DNA of 64,000 bases from Tropheryma whipplei str. Twist (GCF_000007485.1 NC_004572.3:744001-808000), one strand, 5' to 3'. Numbered from the stretch's first letter, positions 1 through 8,741 are shown. Notes: generated from the letters alone by a model not told the origin. A program made the numbers and translations.

Positions 1-267
1 GGCATTTCGCCCAGGTTGCAACCTCTTGGCATTATTGTCAACCGTGTTTACCCAAAGGTGTCTGAGCATCAATTCCGCCTCCGAGAGCTCAAAGATATGT
101 TCGGTGTTTTGGCTTTGAGTCCGTATTTACCAGAGAGAAGTACCGTTCAGCAGGCACAGGGTGCCTGTCTCCCGATACATTCATGGCCTAATGAGCATGC
201 AGAGGATTTTGCTAAGAGGTTCGATCAATTACTTGATAAGACCCTAAAGGGTGCACCTGTCGGTTAG
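1..267 (+). CDS. ParA/Soj-type ATPase, C-terminal fragment
   Basis: The reading frame is open from the window edge, so the start and the Walker A motif lie upstream. What remains matches the C-terminal third of ParA/MinD-fold ATPases: the strand ending in IVNR, an EHQ-containing helix, then the LPERSTVQQAQG segment, which is typical of actinobacterial ParA proteins that act in chromosome or pole positioning. The stop is TAG at 265-267. The next gene is convergent on the other strand. The family call is good; whether this is the main chromosomal ParA or a stand-alone paralogue cannot be told from this piece. Confidence 0.8.
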   Translation, partial: GISPRLQPLGIIVNRVYPKVSEHQFRLRELKDMFGVLALSPYLPERSTVQQAQGACLPIHSWPNEHAEDFAKRFDQLLDKTLKGAPVG

Positions 268-289
268 TTATGCAGTACATAACTAAAGC

Positions 290-1033
290 TTATGTAGTTA
301 CCTGTGGATATATCTCATAGGCTTGGGTAACTATATCTGTTAGTTCCTTTGGTATTGGTCCATGTCTTCTTATATGTAGGTTATAGAGGAGTTTGCGGAT
401 AGGGGGAGAATTGTAACCAAATAGCCAAAGGCAGTAGATAAGAATAACTAATAATAGAAAAACCGTACTCTGAGTGTAAAAGACGGTAGAGAATCCGGGT
501 AAAAAGGTCGAGTTAAGCCAGAGTAAAAAAAACATCACAGGCAGTAAAGCAAGCATAAGTAGGTCACCTTTAGTCCACCGTGTTCCATATCTTGTAACAG
601 TGTCAAGCAGGAGGATTTGTCTGCGTTTGGTTGGGTTTTGGAAAGAGGGGGTTTGTGAGTAATAGGAGTAGCGGAGGAGGAAGGATCGTTTATCACCATA
701 AAACCCACTCGCATATGGAAATAGAATCGCGAAAGACAAAATAGACGAATACAAGAAAAAGGGGAACATGATGCCAGACGATTCATCTATGGTGTAGTAG
801 CGCCGGTCTACGCCAAATAGGAAAAATATAGAAAACAAGAGTATAAACAATAAAAATACTGCCGCAGAAGCGACGCAAAATACAGCTGCATAGACGGCTC
901 TGGGTGGATTATTGTGCTTCCTAACTAATCCTGCCATGAACAGTCTTCTCTTATGTGGTCTTGTAAGGAGAAAGAGATAGGTGAAAAGGGTAAAGACAGG
1001 TGGGGTTGACTGTTTGATTGCATCCTCAGTCAT
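290..1033 (-). CDS. Mosaic membrane protein, copy 1 (paralogue of 22752-23513)
   Basis: A membrane protein of 247 residues of unknown function with about four hydrophobic segments. I chose the ATG at 1033 because a good ribosome site (AAAGGAGAT) lies just upstream; the open frame runs on to 1096. It is a paralogue of the gene at 22752-23513. Three blocks are almost identical at the DNA level: the basic N-terminal motif (RPHKRRLFMAGLVRK), a central SFQNPTKRRQILLLD region and the C-terminal NSPPIRKLLYNLHIRRHGPIPKE region. The hydrophobic segments between them differ strongly. This alternation points to gene conversion or selection for variation. The blocks are cytosol-like and basic, the variable parts membrane or surface. 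Function unknown; possibly linked to WiSP surface proteins. Confidence 0.75.
   Translation of the reverse strand: MTEDAIKQSTPPVFTLFTYLFLLTRPHKRRLFMAGLVRKHNNPPRAVYAAVFCVASAAVFLLFILLFSIFFLFGVDRRYYTIDESSGIMFPFFLYSSILSFAILFPYASGFYGDKRSFLLRYSYYSQTPSFQNPTKRRQILLLDTVTRYGTRWTKGDLLMLALLPVMFFLLWLNSTFLPGFSTVFYTQSTVFLLLVILIYCLWLFGYNSPPIRKLLYNLHIRRHGPIPKELTDIVTQAYEIYPQVTT
309..438. repeat. Direct repeat block A, copy 1 (partner 22780-22909)
   Basis: 130 bp with two mismatches against 22780-22909 by eye. It encodes the conserved C-terminal cytosolic region of the two mosaic membrane proteins. The match stops abruptly on both sides. Confidence 0.85.
602..691. repeat. Direct repeat block B, copy 1 (partner 23070-23159)
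   Basis: 90 bp with one mismatch against 23070-23159. It encodes the central conserved loop and is bordered on both sides by divergent sequence that codes for membrane segments. Confidence 0.85.
906..985. repeat. Direct repeat block C, copy 1 (partner 23365-23444)
   Basis: 80 bp with two mismatches against 23365-23444. It encodes the conserved basic N-terminal region of the mosaic membrane proteins. Confidence 0.85.
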
Positions 1034-1035
1034 TG

Positions 1036-1187
1036 TTATCTCCTTTGACCTGTTACGGGTTGATTGTAACACGGGGGTTAGATGGGTGTATATCACTGTG
1101 GTGTATTAGGTGATATACATGATTGTGTTTGAGTTAGTCTGGGGGAGATTCCTGGGTGGCACGACGGACAGGGTCGACCTTTGCAAT
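1036..1187. repeat. Direct repeat block D, copy 1 (partner 24117-24268)
   Basis: 152 bp with about five mismatches against 24117-24268. In the partner copy it covers the ribosome site of the secreted-protein gene, the intergenic stretch and the last 54 bases of rplY. Here the same stretch precedes mosaic membrane gene copy 1 and supplies its ribosome site. Confidence 0.85.
1134..1187 (-). pseudogene. Duplicated 3' end of rplY
   Basis: These 54 bases match the last 17 codons and stop of the ribosomal protein L25 gene (24215-24268), ending in the same ESPPD-stop sequence with a few base changes. No other part of rplY is present. It is a passenger of the duplication described as block D and cannot encode a working protein. 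Confidence 0.8.
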
Positions 1188-1303
1188 CTGGGCCAGACTG
1201 CGTTACAGCACTGGTTGCATGCTTGACTGACAGACAGTTAGTGCCACGCCAGTATTCAGGGTAATCTGCAAACCAACTGAAGGGGTCAGGGCACTCGGCA
1301 GCA

Positions 1304-2818
1304 TTAGATTGTACTTCTCGTCAATTGCCCAAATGGGATGCTCAGGGTGACCGTTGTTCCTCGAGCTGGCAGTAAATCAGACACCTCAGGTATATCAGAA
1401 GTGTACGGATTTCTATGCCATGAGATCCGCCCAGAAAATTCAGCATCAACTATGGAATTTACAATTCTAGTCCCCAGGCCCTTACCGAGACGGGATAGAT
1501 CTATTCCAACCCCATTATCTGACACAAGCACATGCATAGCATCATCTGTCCGCTGCCCGTAGATAACGAGCTGATCATGTGTGCCAGAAAAGCCGTGCTC
1601 TACAGCGTTTGCCACCAATTCCGTCAGGACAAGCATAAGTGGAACAGCATACTTGCTGTCAAGAAAGCCGAACCTCCCTTTTATTCTGAGGTCTATACCA
1701 TTTTTGTCTAGTTCTGCCAGGCTTATTATTAGCTTGACAAGCTTCGGGAAAAAATCGTCAAAATTTAGATTCTCACTAAGATCCCTTGAAAGAGCATCAT
1801 GTACTTCAGAAACGCCGAGGATCCTGCGTACCGCATCGGCAAATTCGGCACGGACAATTTCTGAATCACTCCGCCTGGATTGTAAGCGAAGGATTGAAGC
1901 AACTGTTTGGAGGCTGTTTTTGATTCTGTGATGAATTTCGCGGATTGTGGCATCGCGGGTCATCAATTGGGTGTGCTGAAACCTCTGAGCGGTTACATCT
2001 CTACAAAGGACAATTGCGCCATTTCTTCGATTTCCATCACGGATTGGCACTGACCGGAAAACAACATTTGCTCCACTTACCTGGATCTCAGAAATCCAAT
2101 CTGCTCTTCCTGAAACAACAAGTGGAAGCGCCTCATCTGTTTTGAAATTATCCTCAACAAGACTCAGAACCAACTTTGATAGATTCTCACCTTCAATCTC
2201 ATTCAGAATGCCAAGTGTTTTGAAGACCGACACAGCCTTAGGGCTGGCGTGTATAACATCGCCATCCTGATTGAGTCGTATAAGCCCGTCATTGGGCCTT
2301 GGAAGGCCAAAGTGAGAACCGATCGGAAAGTCTGATCTGGGAAAATCGCCGCGGGTAAGCATTCCAAACAATTCCTGTGCACATTCCGTGTAAACATACT
2401 GAATACTCTGATTAAAATCACTTATAACACCATGGCTTGTCACCACAAAGGGAACTATCTTTTTTTCTCTGCCTAAGTAATTCATTTTTACAGGGGTAAC
2501 AACAATTTTTACAGGGCCATAGTCTGTGCTTTCAACAAGATCAATCATTTTGCAAGAACTATAGGCTTTCTTCAGGGCACCTGCCCATGTCTCTGGACAG
2601 GTTTTTCCGACGAAATCTCTGTGAAATAAGGTAAATACACCCTGAGGTCTTATATGCTCGACTGAAATAAATTGACCATTAGGTTTGTAGAGCCAAAAGA
2701 TCACATCAGAATTTGCAAGGCCGGCAAGGAGATTACCCTCGTTCAGGATAAGACCTATCCACTCAGCCTCGAGCTTACCTAGCTTGCACTCCTTGGACAA
2801 ATTATCAGGAAGTGGCAT
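1304..2818 (-). CDS. pdtaS: Sensor histidine kinase PdtaS
   Basis: A cytosolic sensor histidine kinase of 504 residues. The N-terminal 150 residues form the GAF-like sensor domain seen in actinobacterial PdtaS. A PAS-like domain follows (about 175-280), then a HisKA_2 dimerisation and phosphoacceptor helix with EIHHRIKN (His 296/297) and an HATPase domain with the N box (ELVANAVEHGF), DNGVGID and GLGTRIV. In mycobacteria PdtaS phosphorylates PdtaR, an ANTAR regulator that acts on RNA; no pdtaR is in this window. There are no membrane segments. Start is ATG 2818. A -10-like TACACT ends only 7 bases upstream, so the transcript is probably leaderless. Same promoter core as folD and rsmD. Confidence 0.88.
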   Translation of the reverse strand: MPLPDNLSKECKLGKLEAEWIGLILNEGNLLAGLANSDVIFWLYKPNGQFISVEHIRPQGVFTLFHRDFVGKTCPETWAGALKKAYSSCKMIDLVESTDYGPVKIVVTPVKMNYLGREKKIVPFVVTSHGVISDFNQSIQYVYTECAQELFGMLTRGDFPRSDFPIGSHFGLPRPNDGLIRLNQDGDVIHASPKAVSVFKTLGILNEIEGENLSKLVLSLVEDNFKTDEALPLVVSGRADWISEIQVSGANVVFRSVPIRDGNRRNGAIVLCRDVTAQRFQHTQLMTRDATIREIHHRIKNSLQTVASILRLQSRRSDSEIVRAEFADAVRRILGVSEVHDALSRDLSENLNFDDFFPKLVKLIISLAELDKNGIDLRIKGRFGFLDSKYAVPLMLVLTELVANAVEHGFSGTHDQLVIYGQRTDDAMHVLVSDNGVGIDLSRLGKGLGTRIVNSIVDAEFSGRISWHRNPYTSDIPEVSDLLPARGTTVTLSIPFGQLTRSTI

Positions 2819-2821
2819 ACA

Positions 2822-2965
2822 CCTCAGTGTATCGTGTTGAGGCAGTTGAATATGATCCTTACTGCGTGGGTAAGCAAAGTTGCGCAGATGTTACGTGTGG
2901 GGTATAACCTGAGTCACGCCGCGCGCATCATACATCATTAGTACATCGGTTGGGTGTGTCAAGAG
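2822..2965. repeat. Dispersed intergenic element, copy 1 (partner 7700-7830)
   Basis: The region upstream of pdtaS aligns with the region upstream of rsmD. Shared parts are TCAGTGTATCGTG, a CAGTTG, GTAAGCAAAGTTGCGCAGATGTTAC (GTAAACCAAGTTGTGCAGATGTTAC in the partner), GTATAACC and a CATCATTAGTACAT-like end, with small gaps. The genes themselves are unrelated, so this is a dispersed repeat that carries a promoter. The rest of the gap, up to 3410, holds a 17-bp tandem pair and no convincing gene. Confidence 0.6.
2826..2831 (-). promoter_or_regulatory. -10 element of pdtaS, probably leaderless
   Basis: On the minus strand the sequence reads CAACACGATACACTGA and then 7 bases to the ATG of pdtaS. 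TACACT fits a -10 box and leaves no room for a ribosome site. The same CACGATACACTGA core sits directly upstream of folD and rsmD. Confidence 0.55.
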
Positions 2966-3278
2966 CGCTGGCATTTATAGTCACAGCATTAAAGCTTGGT
3001 GGTGTCACTTGCCGTCATGTCGCTTGGTACGCATATTGGATATAAGAATGTGACGATACCCTGGGCATAAGCATATTACCGAGCATAGGCATATTATGAC
3101 CGTGTATGTGTTACCTAACACATGTGCTATTGGTAGTGTTTCATTGCCATTTGGGCCAGGCGTGCTCGGGCCATGCCACACCACTGGTACATACACAGGC
3201 CGCTTTGGTGGAAAGTATGTACATAAGATGAGTATGCCACACAGGGCATTGGAGTAGCTGGGTGATAGCTATCTCATA

Positions 3279-3312
3279 ACACAGAGGGTACCGTGACACA
3301 GAGGGTACCGCG
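3279..3312. repeat. 17-bp tandem repeat, two units
   Basis: ACACAGAGGGTACCGTG is followed at once by a second copy differing at one base. It lies in the gap between pdtaS and gabT. No role is evident. Confidence 0.7.
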
Positions 3313-3410
3313 CATTCTTCGGCGCGTGTTACCGGAAGCGTTCTTTTTCATAGCAAACACGAAAGTCTTGCCAGGGATATATCTAATTGGAGTACTTATA
3401 CTTCGGAGCA

Positions 3411-4709
3411 CTAAACAACACTTGAGATTGCTGAATCAAGGACACCGATCGCCTCTTCAATCGTTTCTTTATCCATAAAAACATTAGGAAGAAACCTCAC
3501 AACATTCCCCTCGACGCCGGAGGATAAAAAAATTACGCCAAGCTCCGCAGCACGAGTTATAACACGTGAGACCATTTCCCCAGCGTGGTTTCCCGAAAAC
3601 TCGGCACCAAACATGGCGCCACGACCTCTTACCTCGGCAATTTGAGGGTGCTTTGACTGAAGATTCAATAAAAGCTCCTTTAGGATGTCACCAAGACGCG
3701 AAGCAGAATCCAGAGGTGCATTGTCCTTATATTGCTCAAAAACCTCTAGTGCAGCAGCGCATGACACATGATTTCCTGTGAAAGTACCCCCAAGAGTACC
3801 GGGGCGCGCGGCATCAACGATATCACTGCGTCCCGTCACAGCCGAAAGAGGCAGGCCGTTTGCAATACCCTTAGCCGAACACACAATATCTGGTTCAAGT
3901 CCGTCCGTCTCTGATGCAAAAAAACAACCCGTTCTGCCAAAACCCGACTGGATCTCGTCAGCGACAAATACAATATCGTTTTCGCGGCACCAATCCTGTA
4001 GCGCTGGTAAGAATCCATCAGCCGGGACGATAACCCCACCTTCACCCTGTATCGGCTCGTAGAATAAGCAAGCAATATTCCTTGCGGCAACCCGTGTTTC
4101 CAGATATGAAATGGTCCTTGCGGCGGCCTCTTTTCCTGAAAGCCTGTCATGCAACGGGTACGAATTCGGGGCGCTTACTATATTGCTCGCTGTAGGGCCA
4201 AAGTCAGATGAATACAGAGAGCCTCTATAAGTCATTGACGAAGTTAGATTAGTCCGACCATGAAATGATCTATCCAAGACAGCAACGGTTGGACGACCTG
4301 TGTATGCCCTGGAAATTTTGACAGCATTTTCCACCGCCTCAGCTCCCGAATTCAACAGCAAACTCTTTTTTGGGAAATCACCCGGGGTGTTTTTAGCAAG
4401 TAATTTACAAACCTCTACATACGACTCGTAAGGCGTGATAGAAAACAGAGTGTGCCAGACACTATTTATTTGAGCACGCGCGGCATCCACAACGGCGGGA
4501 TGGCTGTGACCCAGCGTGGTTACACCAATCCCACATCCCATATCTATCAGGTGATTTCCGTCTTCATCAATGAGGATTGAGCCGTGTGACTCCTTGATAT
4601 ATATCGGGAAAGTGGACGACACACCCCTTGCAACAGTGGCCTGCCTCATCCTGTGTAGCCTCTCTGATTCAGGGCCGGGTATCGCGGTTACAAGCTTTAT
4701 CTTACTCAC
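3411..4709 (-). CDS. gabT: 4-aminobutyrate aminotransferase (class III)
   Basis: A PLP-dependent class III aminotransferase of 432 residues, the usual length. It shows the glycine-rich GCGIGV region, LLNSGAEAVENAVK, SFHGRT, the FVADEIQSGFGRTG aspartate motif and the lysine in SAKGIANGLP that holds PLP. The best family match is GabT, which moves the amino group of 4-aminobutyrate to 2-oxoglutarate; succinic semialdehyde dehydrogenase is not in the window, so the physiological substrate is open. Start is GTG 4709, immediately after the folD stop codon (TAG-GTG), so the two genes are translationally linked and co-transcribed. Confidence 0.85.
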   Translation of the reverse strand: MSKIKLVTAIPGPESERLHRMRQATVARGVSSTFPIYIKESHGSILIDEDGNHLIDMGCGIGVTTLGHSHPAVVDAARAQINSVWHTLFSITPYESYVEVCKLLAKNTPGDFPKKSLLLNSGAEAVENAVKISRAYTGRPTVAVLDRSFHGRTNLTSSMTYRGSLYSSDFGPTASNIVSAPNSYPLHDRLSGKEAAARTISYLETRVAARNIACLFYEPIQGEGGVIVPADGFLPALQDWCRENDIVFVADEIQSGFGRTGCFFASETDGLEPDIVCSAKGIANGLPLSAVTGRSDIVDAARPGTLGGTFTGNHVSCAAALEVFEQYKDNAPLDSASRLGDILKELLLNLQSKHPQIAEVRGRGAMFGAEFSGNHAGEMVSRVITRAAELGVIFLSSGVEGNVVRFLPNVFMDKETIEEAIGVLDSAISSVV

Positions 4710-5597
4710 CTATGAAGCATACAACCTTTTTCTGAAATCTCTCTCTGAGAGGTTTATAACATTTGACATAAGCATTGCACGGGTCATTGGCCCAACCCCA
4801 CCTACTACGGGTGAGATATAGCTTGCAATATTCTTTGTGAGCGGATGGACGTCGCCGGTTAGTATCATTTTCCCCGAGCTGCTCACTCCTGACTGATTTA
4901 TTCCAACATCCACAACCACCGCACCGGGTTTTATCCATGATGGTTCGACAATATGCTTGACCCCTGCACAAGCGACCACCACATCGGCAATCCTTGATAA
5001 ACCCGAAATATTCCTGCTGCGGGAATGGATATTTATAACTGTTGCATTTACCCCTTTTCCTGAAAGTAAAATGCCAAGTGGCCTACCGACGGTTGTTCCC
5101 CGTCCTATAACAGCAATTGTTTTTCCCTCAAGGGTTATTCTGTGAGCTTCGAGTAGTTTTACAATACCCGCAGGAGTGCAGGGCACAATACCCTGTTTGC
5201 CTGTAACAAGATACCCCAAATTGAGTGGATGTAACCCGTCAGCATCCTTATCGGGATTAATTGCTTCTATGACTTTATTTTGATCTATACTCTCCGGCAG
5301 GGGCAGTTGGACTATTATCCCTGATACATCGCTTGATGCGTTTAAAATTTCTACTTTTGATATAAGTTCCTTTTCAGACGTATTTGCAGGAAGCTCAATG
5401 AGTGTTGATTGGATTCCTATATTTTTACAATCCCTATGCTTACTGAGCACATATGAGCGTGATGCCGGGTTATTGCCAACCAAGACAGTTGCAAGTTTTG
5501 GACAAACCCCATTATTCTCCAGCTCGCAACACGCTCTGTGTAGCCGCTCAAATATACCGGCCGACACTGCGAGTCCATCAAGCACTTTTGCTACCAC
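4710..5597 (-). CDS. folD: Methylenetetrahydrofolate dehydrogenase/cyclohydrolase
   Basis: A bifunctional cytosolic FolD of 295 residues that interconverts 5,10-methylene-, methenyl- and 10-formyl-tetrahydrofolate. It shows the SYVLSKHRDCKNIGI helix with the catalytic lysine, VQLPLP, the PCTPAGIVKLLE motif, the GRGTTVGRPLGILL NADP site and the PVVGGVGPMTRAMLM end. Start is GTG 5597. A TACACT -10 box lies 8 bases upstream, so the mRNA is probably leaderless. The gene heads a unit with gabT and lies next to glyA; both fit one-carbon metabolism. Confidence 0.93.
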   Translation of the reverse strand: MVAKVLDGLAVSAGIFERLHRACCELENNGVCPKLATVLVGNNPASRSYVLSKHRDCKNIGIQSTLIELPANTSEKELISKVEILNASSDVSGIIVQLPLPESIDQNKVIEAINPDKDADGLHPLNLGYLVTGKQGIVPCTPAGIVKLLEAHRITLEGKTIAVIGRGTTVGRPLGILLSGKGVNATVINIHSRSRNISGLSRIADVVVACAGVKHIVEPSWIKPGAVVVDVGINQSGVSSSGKMILTGDVHPLTKNIASYISPVVGGVGPMTRAMLMSNVINLSERDFRKRLYAS

Positions 5598-5605
5598 TGT
5601 ATTTC

Positions 5606-5629
5606 AGTGTATCGTGTTGGGATTGTCAA
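5606..5629 (-). promoter_or_regulatory. folD promoter region, CACGATACACTGA core
   Basis: The minus strand shows TTGACA (5629-5624) and TACACT (5611-5606) with 12 bases between them, too short for a classical pair. The -10 with the conserved CAACACGA before it is shared with pdtaS and rsmD; the TTGACA may be chance. Confidence 0.45.
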
Positions 5630-5769
5630 GTTGGCTGAACAGCAAGGCCTACAGATAAAGAGATAATGCTACGGGATAATGCAAGTCTAGGGTGCGCATT
5701 TTTATCATCAGTGCATGAGACATGCGAGGCAGAAGCAAAACACTGCAGGTGTGTAAAGAAAATCAGAAG

Positions 5770-7056
5770 TCAATATTGCCTTAGGCCTTCGTAAACGGGA
5801 TGTGTCCGAGCTATCCTGAGCGCCCTCTGTTTTTGCTTCGGAAGATCAATCGTGAGCAAAGCATTAGAGATAATATCGGCAACCTCATCGAATTCATCCA
5901 GGGAAAGCCCACGTGTTACAAGGGCGGGTGTTCCTATCCTAATACCACTGGTTATTCTTGGTGGCCTTTTGTCATAAGGCATCGAATTCCGATTAACCGT
6001 TACACCAACCTCGTGAAGAAGGTTTTGTCCTGTCAGGCCATCCATGTCAGACTTTCTCATGTCAACAAGGACCATATGGACATCAGTTCCTCCTGTCAAA
6101 ATATCGATACCTCTATCTCGTAGCCTGTAATCCTCCCCTATTCGCTTGGCTACGGTTCGAGCAGCTTCAATAGTAATCCTTTGTCTCTCACGAAATCCTT
6201 CTGATGCGGCAACCTTGAAGGCAACTGCCTTTGCTGCGATAACATGCATTAATGGCCCACCTTGCTGCCCCGGAAAAACAGCCGTGTTGATCGCTTTACC
6301 AAACTCTTTTTTGGCGAGTATAAAGCCACCTCGGGGGCCGGCAAGGGTTTTGTGTGTAGTACTGGTAACAACATCCGCCCACGGTATGGGGGAAGGATAA
6401 AGTCCTGCCGCTACAAGGCCAGCAAAGTGTGCCATATCAACCCACAGCCTGGCACCAACTTCATCAGCTATGCTTCTGAAAGCTTCAAAATCAAGATGAC
6501 GTACATAGGCTGACCATCCGGCGATAATAACACTGGGCCTATGCCTCAGGGCAAGGTCGCGGACTGAGTCCATATCGATTAAACATGTTTTTGGGTCAAG
6601 CCTATAAGTCACGGCCTTGTAGTGTTTACCGGAGAAGCTCAAAGGCATGCCATGGGTTAAATGGCCCCCATGATCCAATTCAAGACCCATAATCGTGCTA
6701 CCAACTTCTGTAAGGGCCATCAGTGCGGCAGCATTTGCCGTAGATCCAGAGTGTGGCTGGACATTTGCAAACTCAGAACCAAATAGGTCGCGCACGCGAC
6801 TGATTGCCAGATCCTCAGCAAGGTCAACGCATTCGCATCCCCCATAATAGCGGTTTTGCGGATATCCTTCAGCGTATTTATTAGTTAGAACAGAGCCCTG
6901 TGCCTGCAGAATTGCGCGTGGAACAAAATTTTCACTCGCGATCATCTCCAGAAAATCCCTCTGTCGCCTGAGTTCGAGATCAAGCACTTCGGCGATTTGT
7001 GGATCAACAGAATCCAAAGAATCGATGAAAAGATTCTGATACACCCCGTGATTCAC
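5770..7056 (-). CDS. glyA: Serine hydroxymethyltransferase
   Basis: A PLP enzyme of 428 residues that converts serine and tetrahydrofolate to glycine and methylene-THF, the main one-carbon source. It shows the [12 protein letters not shown] start, [32 protein letters not shown] and the [13 protein letters not shown] motif with the PLP lysine. Start is GTG 7056, with a possible -10 (TAAACT) only 6 bases upstream and no clear ribosome site, again suggesting a leaderless message. Upstream of folD, same strand, 172 bases apart. Confidence 0.95.
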
Positions 7057-7128
7057 CTTGCAAGTTTATTACATCCGCTATGAAGTTACACACATGTTTT
7101 GTGAGCTTTTGTAATAAGTGATCAAGCC

Positions 7129-7692
7129 TCAGGGCTGTGACATCCACCAGACAACGCTGTGGCCGTATTGTTTTTGTTCGGTTACCTTTAGAGCATCTCC
7201 GACAGGTGGTGTGCCATTTGCCCGATCAGTCTCGAGTATTACAACTGTATCCTCGTTAATCCAATGCAAGAGATGAATAAACACCTCTTCCAATTTGTGT
7301 GGTGGATAGTCATACGGAGGGTCCAAAAACACCAAACTTGCGCGGGTAGTGTGCTGCAGAGATGATTTGAGAAATGTGGTGACATTTGCTTTGTGTACAT
7401 GTATTTGTGCATGCTCACAAAATGCCTTGACACGATCGGCGTTTTTCTTGCAAGCCTTGAAGGCTTTTGCGGATTTGTCAATTAAGTGTAAAACGCGTGC
7501 GCCACGGCTTACGGCTTCTAAACCAAGGGCACCAGTTCCAGCGAAGCAATCAATAACAACCGCGTCTTCAAGCAGCATTCTTGCCTGAAGGCTTGACATA
7601 AGTGACTCTCGCACCCTCTCGGTTGTAGGGCGTATTCCACGGGTTGGCGCCTCAAGCTTAATCGATTTTGCAAACCCCGCAATAATTCTCAT
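7129..7692 (-). CDS. rsmD: 16S rRNA (guanine-N2-) methyltransferase RsmD
   Basis: A protein of 187 residues with the class I methyltransferase fold. MRIIAGFAKSIKL and RPTTERVRESLM mark the RsmD N-terminus, DCFAGTGALGLEAVSRGA is the SAM site, and FLDPPYDY is the catalytic motif for guanine N2 methylation (G966 in E. coli numbering). Start is ATG 7692. A TACACT -10 ends 11 bases upstream, so there is no room for a full Shine-Dalgarno leader. Confidence 0.9.
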   Translation of the reverse strand: MRIIAGFAKSIKLEAPTRGIRPTTERVRESLMSSLQARMLLEDAVVIDCFAGTGALGLEAVSRGARVLHLIDKSAKAFKACKKNADRVKAFCEHAQIHVHKANVTTFLKSSLQHTTRASLVFLDPPYDYPPHKLEEVFIHLLHWINEDTVVILETDRANGTPPVGDALKVTEQKQYGHSVVWWMSQP

Positions 7693-7699
7693 TACGGTA

Positions 7700-7830
7700 G
7701 TTCAGTGTATCGTGCTGGGCCAGTTGGAAACTGTAGTTAGGTAAACCAAGTTGTGCAGATGTTACATGTTATGTATAACCCGGTAAATGTGTACGTCATC
7801 CTTAGTGCATTGGGTATTGTTACCTACACA
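7700..7830. repeat. Dispersed intergenic element, copy 2 (partner 2822-2965)
   Basis: Aligns with the region upstream of pdtaS (see that entry). It includes the rsmD promoter core (-10 complement at 7704-7709) and the block with GCAGATGTTACATGT. Confidence 0.6.
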
Positions 7831-7858
7831 TCAGTGATGCTGTGGTACTGATCTGTGT

Positions 7859-7926
7859 CACAGTGTAATTCACAGCACAGTGTTATCCATGGCACAGTAT
7901 TATCCATGACACAGCGTCAGCATCTG
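7859..7926. repeat. 17-bp tandem array, about four units
   Basis: Units start with CACAG: 7859-7875, 7876-7892, 7893-7909 and 7910-7926. The middle two differ at two positions (CACAGTGTTATCCATGG against CACAGTATTATCCATGA); the outer ones are more decayed. Confidence 0.7.
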
Positions 7927-8042
7927 TGTTAGGTTATGGGATGCGTATGGCAAGGGTGAGAGTATAAGTAAAAGATGTACTGTATGGCTTGTATGTAAGG
8001 GTTACAGGTGGCACACCGGGGGTTACAGGTTGTGTGGGTGAC

Positions 8043-8079
8043 GGGTAACCTGTAACTCGCCATGCGTTACAGGTTACCC
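8043..8079. other. 14-bp perfect inverted repeat
   Basis: GGGTAACCTGTAAC, a 9-base loop, then GTTACAGGTTACCC. The arm sequence GTTACAGGT also occurs singly nearby (around 7989, 8021 and 8222). It could end the gcvTH transcript or bind a protein. The whole gap 7693-8320 holds repeats and no gene that I can support. Confidence 0.7.
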
Positions 8080-8141
8080 TGTTACTACAGTCCATGTCCG
8101 TTGGGTAGATGATGATGAGTTTTTATAGACAGTAATAGTTA

Positions 8142-8167
8142 GTGTGACAGTACAGTGTGACAGTGCC
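8142..8167. repeat. 13-bp direct repeat pair GTGTGACNGTNCA
   Basis: GTGTGACAGTACA followed directly by GTGTGACAGTGCC. The same 13-bp unit, again in adjacent copies, is found at 17359-17384 and 21856-21894. Confidence 0.6.
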
Positions 8168-8320
8168 CCCGCGTTGGGTTTGTATGGCCTGGTTTGGGTT
8201 ACCCCCCCATAACTCCATGTGTTACAGGTTGAGGGGGTTGGGCTAACGATGTATCAGAAAGAGGTGAAAAGCATCCAGCAAATCTGACATCTTCAAGTGC
8301 CCAGCCGAGACTGGAGGGGG

Positions 8321-8686
8321 CTATTCTTTCGTGTATTCGCTGTACTGGCCCCAGTCCATCAATTCTGGAATATTTTCACACTCAGCTTTGAAAAGCCACA
8401 CAGAGGAATCTGAGTTCAATAATCCGGGGGACGAAATAACATCCTCATTAACTGCTATAACCCTTCCGGAAACAGGCGAGTATATTTCGCTGACGGATTT
8501 AGTTGACTCAATTTCCCCAACACACTCACCCTGAACTATAAGAGCATCTTGCGATGGAAGGTCAATGTAGACAATATCGCCAAGTTTTTTCACGGCATAT
8601 TTTGTAATACCAACCCAGGCAATATCATCATCGATAAAAACCCACTCATGTTCCTTGCTGTAGACCAGGTCACTTTCATCGAACAC
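8321..8686 (-). CDS. gcvH: Glycine cleavage system H protein
   Basis: A lipoyl carrier protein of 121 residues that shuttles the aminomethyl group between the P, T and L proteins. GEIESTKSVSEIYSP contains the lipoylated lysine (ESTKS), followed by the VSGRVIAVNE strand. The GTG start at 8686 has a clear GGAGG site upstream. It follows gcvT by 55 bases on the same strand, so one operon is likely. gcvP is absent from this window. Confidence 0.93.
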   Translation of the reverse strand: MFDESDLVYSKEHEWVFIDDDIAWVGITKYAVKKLGDIVYIDLPSQDALIVQGECVGEIESTKSVSEIYSPVSGRVIAVNEDVISSPGLLNSDSSVWLFKAECENIPELMDWGQYSEYTKE

Positions 8687-8741
8687 TCTGCCTCCAAAAA
8701 TCCCGCCGTCTCTAAATTACACTCGAACTAGTACTTTACCT

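Noticed and set aside
3005-3196. 63-codon minus-strand frame in the pdtaS-gabT gap
   Set aside because: Low-complexity composition, no ribosome site, no recognisable pattern, inside a repeat-containing gap.
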